23,830 nucleotides of DNA. Origin: CAYTRP01 sp964625145 (lineage in GTDB: Bacteria; Sumerlaeota; Sumerlaeia; SLMS01; JAHLLQ01). Positions 15,246 to 21,316 of this stretch are shown in pieces. The notes beneath the pieces were generated by a model. That model had not been told where the DNA came from. It saw nothing but the letters and a program-made list of their open reading frames with translations, and did no database searches. Within the stretch, counting starts at the first letter, position 1; each line of letters starts with the position of its first letter. The DNA is taken from positions 1 to 23,830 of the forward strand of contig CAZVAQ010000042.1 of NCBI GenBank assembly GCA_964625145.1, read 5' to 3'. The position numbers were made by a program, and so were the translations under genes.

Positions 15246-16784
15246 TTATCGTGCCATGCCGGGCTCCATCAGGCCTTCGCGCGTGGTCGGGCCCTGCTGA
15301 TCGTCCGACAGGTGCTCCACTTCCAGGCTGTAGCGGAACTGGTTGAAGTAGATGTTCCGCCCTTCGGTCTCCAGCTCGCCGCGCTGGAAGTCCACATCAT
15401 CCGATCGCCAATCGGCCTTGGGCGGGTTGTGCGGGTAGCCATGATCGGTGTTCACGATCATGCGATAGGCATCCATGCCACCGAAGTAAAAATCATGCAT
15501 CATCTCGCGCTGCTCGTCGGTCAGCGAATCGGTCAACTGGCGCGCTTCGATTGCAAAGTTGGCATCGACGGGCACCCAGCCGTAGGGCTCCAGGTAGATC
15601 TCCGACCAGTCATGCAGGTTCTGCATGCCGCCGGGCACGGTGGTCCATCCGCTCTGCCACCGCGCGGGTACGCCCGCGGCGCGGCAGAGCGCGATGTAGA
15701 GCAGGGAGATCTGTCCGCAATCGCCGTAGCGGTTGGTGAGCGTGTACATGCTGATGTTGCGAAGCGTGCAGTACTCGCGGGAATAGCTGTAGTTGATGTT
15801 CTCGCTCATCCAATCATAGATGCGTCTGGCGCGGATGGCGGGGTTGTCGATCCCGTCGGTCAACTCCGCGGCGAGCTGCCGGATCTCCGGGGTGAAAGCG
15901 ACGTGAGGGGGTTGCTCCTGCGTCCACGCCAGCACCGAAGCATGCCGGACGGGGTCGAGTTGCTGCACGATATTCGGGTCAATGCGCGCGATGCGCGGAT
16001 GCGTGGTGAGCGTCCATTGCGCCTTGAAGACAGCACCGCCATCCTCGTTTGCAGGTTGCTCGAAATACAGTGAGCGCGTGGGGTATTGCGGCGTGTTCAT
16101 GTAGAGCGGCGACGGTGTGCTGTCCAGCAACTCCACCCCGTACTGCGACTGCGTCACTTGCGGAAATGGCATCCAGCAGCGGATGATTTCGCCCGGCGTG
16201 GCGGCGCCGTCGCGGGCGGTGATGGTCATGGTCAGGATTGTCCGGCGCGGCCGGCCGAGAAACTCGCCCGGGATGGTGACTTCCCTTAGCGCCTCCTCAA
16301 CATGAGCCGCGATGAACTGCTCCCAACGCGTACCGCGTTCGGAAGTCCGGCGCGCGCGCAGCTCCGGATACCGGAAGAAGAGGTTTGACCGCGACGGACC
16401 GACGTAGCGCTTCTCGCCATCCACGATCTTCCAATCCACCCAACCGCGCGCCTCCCACTCATCGATCTCCTCCGGGCGGAAGTCGGCGATGGCCTCGGCG
16501 CACATCTCCTCCAGCCGCGCACGCGAGACCGAATAGTCCCGGCGGATGCGGCTGAGGCGCTCCTGCTCGTGTTCCAACTGATCCAGTTGATACGGGGTCA
16601 GAGCAGCCTGTTGAGTCTGGATGGCGCGTTCGACCAGGAGCACCGCGGCGTCCAGGTCCCGTCCGTCTTGGGCGGCGTGAATCTTCTCGATCAAGGGGGT
16701 AAACTCCGTATCGGGGATGGCGGGGACTAGTGCAGGCGCCCCAAGGAGTGCAACAAGGCCGATCGCAAGGCAGTACCGGTTCAT
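15246..16784 (-). CDS. secreted transglutaminase-like protein
   Basis: This 512-residue protein starts with a Sec signal peptide (about residues 1-22, ending PALVPA). A helical region follows (about 25-100), then a beta-rich domain (about 180-265). The transglutaminase-core fold lies at about 300-410, with the complete papain-like triad: Cys356 in RYGDCGQISLLY, His391 in NLHDWSEIYL and Asp407 in WVPVDANF. Proteins of this group act outside the cytoplasm as proteases, amidases or cross-linkers on proteins or peptides. The C-terminal 100 residues are an unassigned tail. The ATG at 16784 has GAGCGAG a few bases upstream. The downstream partner is the DUF418 membrane protein. The actual substrate cannot be predicted. 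Confidence 0.86.
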   Translation of the reverse strand: MNRYCLAIGLVALLGAPALVPAIPDTEFTPLIEKIHAAQDGRDLDAAVLLVERAIQTQQAALTPYQLDQLEHEQERLSRIRRDYSVSRARLEEMCAEAIADFRPEEIDEWEARGWVDWKIVDGEKRYVGPSRSNLFFRYPELRARRTSERGTRWEQFIAAHVEEALREVTIPGEFLGRPRRTILTMTITARDGAATPGEIIRCWMPFPQVTQSQYGVELLDSTPSPLYMNTPQYPTRSLYFEQPANEDGGAVFKAQWTLTTHPRIARIDPNIVQQLDPVRHASVLAWTQEQPPHVAFTPEIRQLAAELTDGIDNPAIRARRIYDWMSENINYSYSREYCTLRNISMYTLTNRYGDCGQISLLYIALCRAAGVPARWQSGWTTVPGGMQNLHDWSEIYLEPYGWVPVDANFAIEARQLTDSLTDEQREMMHDFYFGGMDAYRMIVNTDHGYPHNPPKADWRSDDVDFQRGELETEGRNIYFNQFRYSLEVEHLSDDQQGPTTREGLMEPGMAR

Positions 16785-16929
16785 GGCTCGCTCGATTCAA
16801 TGTGAGTTGGCAAAAAACTGATCCCCCCCACTGCAACCGGAGCAATGGCGATTCCATGCGGCAGGGGCCACGGCGTCGCTTGACCGCCAGAGACCGATGA
16901 GGCCCACTGGAGTCATCCCTCCCCCACGC

Positions 16930-16935
16930 AGGAGG
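16930..16935 (+). promoter_or_regulatory. Shine-Dalgarno of the DUF202 gene
   Basis: AGGAGG with an 8-base spacer to the ATG at 16944. This decides the start of this short gene against in-frame alternatives. Confidence 0.85.
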
Positions 16936-16943
16936 CGCCACGC

Positions 16944-17255
16944 ATGGAACCCGCCGGCCCCGCCAATCGCATCAATCCCAATCAACTCATCCTGCGCGAC
17001 GAGCTGGCGCTGTATCGCACGCATCTCGCCAACGAGCGAACGTTGTTGGCCTACCTGCGGTCGGGAGTGGCGCTGGTCATCGCCGGTGCAACGATCATGC
17101 ACTTTGTGGGACAGGGCTGGTTCTGGCTGACCGGCCTGCTCTGTATTCCCGGCGGCGTCGTGGTCAGCCTGATTGGCATCAGCCGGTACCAGGCGATGAA
17201 GTTGTCCATCACGAGGAAGGCGCGCCGCCGCCCACCAGGCACCGCGGCCGATTGA
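16944..17255 (+). CDS. DUF202 family small membrane protein
   Basis: A 103-residue protein with the DUF202 signature LYRTHLANERTLLAYLRSGVALVIAGATIMHF (residues 23-54), followed by a second hydrophobic segment WFWLTGLLCIPGGVVVSLIGI and a basic tail. Two or three membrane helices are expected, in the inner membrane. Relatives such as YidH/YidG of E. coli have no firmly assigned function. The start is fixed by AGGAGG 8 bases upstream. It is divergent from the transglutaminase-like gene and convergent with the aminotransferase gene, with only two bases between the two stop codons. Confidence 0.85.
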   Translation: MEPAGPANRINPNQLILRDELALYRTHLANERTLLAYLRSGVALVIAGATIMHFVGQGWFWLTGLLCIPGGVVVSLIGISRYQAMKLSITRKARRRPPGTAAD

Positions 17256-17257
17256 TC

Positions 17258-18514
17258 CTATTCCGCCATCCCCGCGATGTGATTGATCAAATCGAGGGTA
17301 AAGTCGATCTCCGCGCGGGTGTTGTAAGGCGCCAGCCCGATTCGAAGCAGTCCACCGCTCTCCGCCAGCCCCAGCGTCCGGATCAGCTCCACCGCATAGA
17401 AGTTGCCGCTCCAGGTGAATACGCCGGAGTGCGCCAGGATCTCCGCAAATCGACGAGGTGACTTCCCCTCCATGCGCATCGCAATGGTCGGCGTGCAGGG
17501 ATGATCCCTCGGCGGGCCATACAGCCGCACACCCTTGATCTTCACCAGCTCCTTCTTGAAATAGGCTGCCAGTGGCGCCTCGTAGGCTTCCAGGACATGA
17601 AGGGCCGAGACAAGATGCCCGCGGCGGGCGCTGACACCTTCATCGTCGATGGTATCGCCATAGCGCGCGCCGATCTCCGCCAGGAAATCGATGGCCTCCG
17701 CCGCACCGGCAATCCCTTCGTGATTGAGCGTACCGGTTTCAAAGCGGAACGGTGGCGTATCATACTGCGGCGCGACGCGCAGGGTACGCACCTTCATGAT
17801 CGCCTCGCGGCGCCCGTACAGCACGCCAAGGTGCGGACCGAATATCTTGTAGGGCGAGCAATAGAGGAAATCCACTCCCAGATCGCGCACGTCGATGGGC
17901 CCATGAGCGGCGTACTGCACGGCATCGATGACGGTAATAGCGTCGACTTCGTTAGCCAGGCGCACAATCTCCTTCACGTCGCTGACCGTCCCGACGCCGT
18001 TGGATGCATAATTCGCGGCGACCACCCGCGTGCGACTGGACAGCAGCTCGCGGTAGTGATCCATGTCGAGCGTGCAGGTCTCCGGATCGACGCGGACGCT
18101 GTGCACGGAGATGCCACGCTCCGCCAGCAAAGTCCACGGACTGCGATTGCATTCGTGGTCGATGTCGGTGACGATGATCTCATCGCCCGGCTTCAGGTCG
18201 CGGGCGATGGCTTCGGCGAGCTTGAAGCAGATCGTCGTGGAGTTGTGGCAAAAGGAAACCTCGCTCGGTTCGCAGCCGAGGAAATCGGCAAAGATCTCGC
18301 GCGCGTCCTGAACGATGTCATCGGATTCCCTGCTGACGCAGAAGACTCCGCCGGAGTTGGCGTTGTGGCGCAAAAGGTAATCCGCAACGCGGTCGGCCAC
18401 CCGGGCAGGGACCTGGGTGCCGCCCGGTCCGTCAAAGTAGATGGCCGGGTTGCCGTTCACCTTCCTGTCGAGCGCTGGAAACTGCGACCGTATCCAATCG
18501 ATGTCCAATGGCAT
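17258..18514 (-). CDS. class V aminotransferase, cysteine-desulfurase-like (VC1184 subfamily), lacking the desulfurase cysteine
   Basis: A 418-residue PLP enzyme of fold type I. YFDGPGGTQVP (residues 26-36) is typical of the VC1184-like subfamily; His120 in DIDHE, Asp197 in VIDAVQYAAH and the Schiff-base Lys223 in CSPYKIFGPH line the cofactor site. Where NifS/SufS enzymes carry the persulfide cysteine loop (R-x-G-x-H-C), this protein has FTWSGNFYAVEL, without cysteine. It is therefore unlikely to be a sulfur-transferring desulfurase; another beta-elimination, transamination or racemisation on an amino-acid-like substrate is more likely. It lies 58 bases downstream of the sodium:solute symporter on the same strand, suggesting that the symporter imports its substrate. 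The ATG at 18514 is preceded by a palindrome containing its AGGA. Confidence 0.85.
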   Translation of the reverse strand: MPLDIDWIRSQFPALDRKVNGNPAIYFDGPGGTQVPARVADRVADYLLRHNANSGGVFCVSRESDDIVQDAREIFADFLGCEPSEVSFCHNSTTICFKLAEAIARDLKPGDEIIVTDIDHECNRSPWTLLAERGISVHSVRVDPETCTLDMDHYRELLSSRTRVVAANYASNGVGTVSDVKEIVRLANEVDAITVIDAVQYAAHGPIDVRDLGVDFLYCSPYKIFGPHLGVLYGRREAIMKVRTLRVAPQYDTPPFRFETGTLNHEGIAGAAEAIDFLAEIGARYGDTIDDEGVSARRGHLVSALHVLEAYEAPLAAYFKKELVKIKGVRLYGPPRDHPCTPTIAMRMEGKSPRRFAEILAHSGVFTWSGNFYAVELIRTLGLAESGGLLRIGLAPYNTRAEIDFTLDLINHIAGMAE

Positions 18515-18526
18515 TAGGATATCCTA
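18515..18526. repeat. 12-bp perfect palindrome abutting the aminotransferase start
   Basis: TAGGATATCCTA ends directly at the minus-strand ATG and contains its AGGA Shine-Dalgarno with a 7-base spacer. A second palindrome, GACAT-ATC-ATGTC, lies 26 bases further upstream. Either could be a protein-binding site; chance is not excluded. Confidence 0.4.
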
Positions 18527-18552
18527 TCCTTGCGATAAGAATGGTTACCGAC

Positions 18553-18565
18553 GACATATCATGTC
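18553..18565. repeat. 13-bp interrupted palindrome in the symporter-aminotransferase spacer
   Basis: GACAT and ATGTC arms with the 3-base centre ATC, directly after the symporter stop. No T run follows on the minus strand, so it is not a terminator. Confidence 0.35.
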
Positions 18566-18572
18566 ATGGCGC

Positions 18573-20360
18573 TTATTCGCGCGTGACTGCATTGATCTGC
18601 GTCAGCAGAACGCCGACGCAAACGACCGTGACGCAAAATGCCATGCCCGCCTTCATGTAATCGCCAAAGATGAGGCTTCCAACGCCGGGCAGGACCGAGA
18701 ATACAACCCCGACGCCGAGGGCGGCGCACAGCAGCGATCGCCCGAGGTTGTCCGGCGATGTCACATCCGGAGCGAGCTTGGCGATGGGGCCCCATCCCGG
18801 GCCCGAGGGCCGCGCGCGGCGATAGAACCGCGTGAGCAGCTCCTGGCTCTCCGGTTGCGTGATGAACGTGACAACAACCCACGTGAAGATCGTTAGCACA
18901 GCCACGGCCGCCAGCAGTCGTTCGTCCTTGGCGAGTGGGCCTCCCTCGCCGCCATACGTGAGCTTCAGGAAGACGAAGTAGATCAGCGATCCCGCCATGG
19001 CGCTGATTTCAGACCACGCGTTGATGCGCCACCAGAACCAGCGAAGCATGTAAACCGAGCCGGTACCCGCTCCGAGCGCCAGCATGAACTTCCACGCGGC
19101 GTCCACCGGCATGTTTCGCATGAGGTATGCAACCACGCCTCCCATGACGAGAACGATGAGTGTCGCGATGCGCGACACGCCTGCCAGCGCCTTGTCCGGC
19201 ATGTCGGGGACAAGGAACCGCTTGTAAACGTCATTCACCAGATACGACGCGCCCCAGTTGATCTGCGTGCTGATGGTGGACATGAATGCCGCGAAAAACG
19301 TCACCAACATCAACCCGACCAAGCCCGCAGGTGCCGTGTCGCGGATGACCATTGGGAACCCAACTCCTGCGTCATCCGCTGCATGGAGCTGCGGATACAT
19401 GACGAACGCGGCGAGCGCCACGATCACCCACGGCCACGGGCGAACGCAGTAATGCGCCACCTGGAACCACAGTGCCGCCAGCAGCGAATCCTTCTCGCTG
19501 CGGCAGGAGGCCATGCGCTGCACGACATAGCCACCGCCGCCGGGTTCGGCGCCGGGATACCAACTGGCCCACCAGATCACGAACAACAGGATTAGAAACA
19601 CATCCAGCGGCATGGCGCCTGCCGCCCCGAAATCAGGAATGAACCGCAGCTTGTTTCCGCTGGGGTCCAGTTCGTTGATCTGCGCGTGCAATGCCTCGAT
19701 GCCGCCGATGTGGCTCACGGCATAGAACGCCAGCGCGATACAGCCAACCATTGCGATGAAGAACTGGATGAAGTCAGTCAGCGTCACGCCCCACAAGCCG
19801 GCCAGGACGCTGTAAATTCCCGTCACCGCCAGCAAGGCCACGATGATGAGCCAATCGCGATTCTGCCCGAACCACGTGTCGGGCTCCATACCGTAGAAGA
19901 TGGTCTCGGTCAGCACGCGGCTCATGGCGCCAACAACCCAACCGATGATGATCGAGTTGATCAGCATCGCCACATACAGCGCCCGAAAGCCGCGCAGGTA
20001 CGCAGCCGGCTTTCCGCCATAGCGCAGCTCCGTCAGCTCCACGTCCGTCAACACACCGGAGCGATGCCACAGCCGCGCATAGACGAAGACGGTGATCATC
20101 CCGCCCACGGCCATCCCCCACCACACCCAGTTCCCCGCCAAGCCATCCTTGATCGTCAAACCGGTGACGGCCAGCGGCGTGTCGGCGGCGAACGTCGTCG
20201 CCACCATCGATGTACCAGCCAGCCACCACGGCAACGCGCGGCCCGCGGCAAAGTACTCCTGAATGTTTTTCCCCGCGCGCCGGCTCATCACCAGCCCGAT
20301 GCCGAGCGCCAGCACGAGATAGCCCGCAATGATCAGCCAATCAATCAGCTGCAGCGTCAT
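18573..20360 (-). CDS. sodium:solute symporter (SSS family)
   Basis: A 595-residue integral membrane protein with about 13-14 hydrophobic segments. The N-terminus LIIAGYLVLALGIGLVMSRRAGKNIQEYFAAGRALPWWLAGTSMVATTFAADTPLAVTG is the SSS (TC 2.A.21) signature region, with the linker YF-x-AGR and the Na-site helix. Na-coupled uptake across the inner membrane of a small organic solute (sugar, amino acid, carboxylate or similar) is expected; the specificity is not readable. The length exceeds the roughly 500-residue minimum of the family by a few extra C-terminal helices (LYFVFLKL... to VCVGVLLTQINAVTRE). The ATG at 20360 has only a weak GGAC-type ribosome site. It is the promoter-proximal partner of the class V aminotransferase. 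Confidence 0.9.
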   Translation of the reverse strand: MTLQLIDWLIIAGYLVLALGIGLVMSRRAGKNIQEYFAAGRALPWWLAGTSMVATTFAADTPLAVTGLTIKDGLAGNWVWWGMAVGGMITVFVYARLWHRSGVLTDVELTELRYGGKPAAYLRGFRALYVAMLINSIIIGWVVGAMSRVLTETIFYGMEPDTWFGQNRDWLIIVALLAVTGIYSVLAGLWGVTLTDFIQFFIAMVGCIALAFYAVSHIGGIEALHAQINELDPSGNKLRFIPDFGAAGAMPLDVFLILLFVIWWASWYPGAEPGGGGYVVQRMASCRSEKDSLLAALWFQVAHYCVRPWPWVIVALAAFVMYPQLHAADDAGVGFPMVIRDTAPAGLVGLMLVTFFAAFMSTISTQINWGASYLVNDVYKRFLVPDMPDKALAGVSRIATLIVLVMGGVVAYLMRNMPVDAAWKFMLALGAGTGSVYMLRWFWWRINAWSEISAMAGSLIYFVFLKLTYGGEGGPLAKDERLLAAVAVLTIFTWVVVTFITQPESQELLTRFYRRARPSGPGWGPIAKLAPDVTSPDNLGRSLLCAALGVGVVFSVLPGVGSLIFGDYMKAGMAFCVTVVCVGVLLTQINAVTRE

Positions 20361-20524
20361 GAGAGTCCGTCCAAGTCAGGATGGCAGTTCCGAGCGGATT
20401 CCTGACACGACCGGCGAAGGGGGACAAGGCGGTTATTGATGGTTCTCCGGCAATTCCGATCAGTGGGAACTCGACACTGCTTCAACGATCCATTTCGATA
20501 GTCACAGCTGCGCGACAAGAGAGG

Positions 20525-20600
20525 ACTGGTCGATTCAGCAGGGGAAGGGATAAATTGGTCTCGACCCAGAATTCAGGTCGACCAGAATACACCGACCAGT
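20525..20600. repeat. 8-bp inverted repeat flanking the cassette upstream region
   Basis: ACTGGTCG (20525-20532) and CGACCAGT (20593-20600) are perfect inverted copies about 60 bases apart, enclosing further TCGACC elements. Confidence 0.6.
20571..20588. repeat. imperfect 18-bp palindrome, possible operator
   Basis: ATTCAGGTCGACCAGAAT is symmetric at 16 of 18 positions around the core GGTCGACC. It lies 108 bases before the 199-residue gene. Size and symmetry suit a dimeric regulator site. Confidence 0.45.
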
Positions 20601-20684
20601 TCACAAGGCTTTTCATTGATGGTGCTTACCAACGGGTGTGGATTTTGAATCGGGTCTTGGAGCGCATAATGATTCGGCAATCCC

Positions 20685-20691
20685 AAAGGAG
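20685..20691 (+). promoter_or_regulatory. Shine-Dalgarno of the 199-residue gene
   Basis: AAAGGAG with a 5-base spacer to the ATG at 20697. This supports that start and shows that the short frame is a real gene. Confidence 0.8.
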
Positions 20692-20696
20692 ACGCG

Positions 20697-21296
20697 ATGA
20701 AGCCTCAAGAGATAGCGCCTGAATCCGTTGGGGAGGAAGTCGACTCCCCTATAACTTCCATAGCCTTTGTAGGATTATCTGAGCTGCAGAAGGACCTCTA
20801 TAGAGGAGGCGCATTAGTTACCGACTCCTTCGGCAAGCCGCTCGAATTTCGCTGCACTTCTGCGATCCGGCCCACTGCCGTACAAAAAACGCTATACGGC
20901 GCGTCACTATTGCCTCATATCTGCGTTGAGCTTGCAGCCAAGCCATTGCTTACGTCTCTCAGCGAGGAGTTTGACGCAGTTTTCATCACTCAAGTCGACT
21001 TTATGGAAGTTAGAACCTCAATAGACAAGCCACTTGTATTTGTAGAAAAGCAGGGAACAACCATTGCCGCCGCCCACATGTCGGAAGCAGAGACACAAAG
21101 CGAGTTAATTTCAAGCGCCTCTGGAAAGTACCAGCCAATTATAGCCTCTTGCCATAGGGGCTATCAGGATGATATCAGGGGACTTCGACATTCCCTAGAA
21201 TTGCTTCTCGCCAGATTTGACATTGTAGAGCCTTTCTTCAGAATTGCTTCTGCGCTTGAATTGATCAACGAAAAGGGTGGAGCAGCAAAACCCTAA
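20697..21296 (+). CDS. unrecognised 199-residue protein, first gene of the SNF2-Mrr cassette
   Basis: I do not recognise this family. The protein is soluble, without signal peptide or membrane segment. It begins with an acidic leader, then a hydrophobic strand (ITSIAFVGLSELQ, residues 19-31), the turn-rich stretch RGGALVTDSFGKPLEFRCT (about 36-54) and the helix-like IRPTAVQKTLYGASLLPHICVELAAKPLL (about 57-85). A strand segment with FITQVDF and PLVFVEKQGTTI follows, and the last 60 residues look helical. No nuclease, helicase, methyltransferase or zinc motif is visible. Codon use is AT-rich (ATA, AGA, TTA) like the next gene and unlike the rest of the window. It precedes the SNF2-Mrr gene by 20 bases on the same strand and is probably its partner, perhaps for recognition or regulation; this is inference from context. 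Confidence 0.8.
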   Translation: MKPQEIAPESVGEEVDSPITSIAFVGLSELQKDLYRGGALVTDSFGKPLEFRCTSAIRPTAVQKTLYGASLLPHICVELAAKPLLTSLSEEFDAVFITQVDFMEVRTSIDKPLVFVEKQGTTIAAAHMSEAETQSELISSASGKYQPIIASCHRGYQDDIRGLRHSLELLLARFDIVEPFFRIASALELINEKGGAAKP

Positions 21297-21316
21297 GAAC
21301 AGAATGGCACGAGATT

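Larger units (their letters stand above)
20361..20696. promoter_or_regulatory. divergent intergenic region upstream of the accessory cassette
   Basis: These 336 bases separate the symporter from the 199-residue gene and mark the composition boundary. The repeated core GGTCGA/TCGACC occurs several times between 20525 and 20600, as an 8-bp inverted repeat and an imperfect 18-bp palindrome. TTTTGA (20643-20648) and CATAAT (20665-20670), 16 bases apart, could be a weak promoter for the cassette. The 113-codon open frame at 20381-20722 has no start signal and is not called. Confidence 0.45.

Noticed and set aside
20381..20722. 113-codon plus-strand open frame before the cassette
   Set aside because: It starts inside the divergent region with no Shine-Dalgarno, has low-complexity Arg/Ser composition and overlaps the well-supported start of the 199-residue gene.
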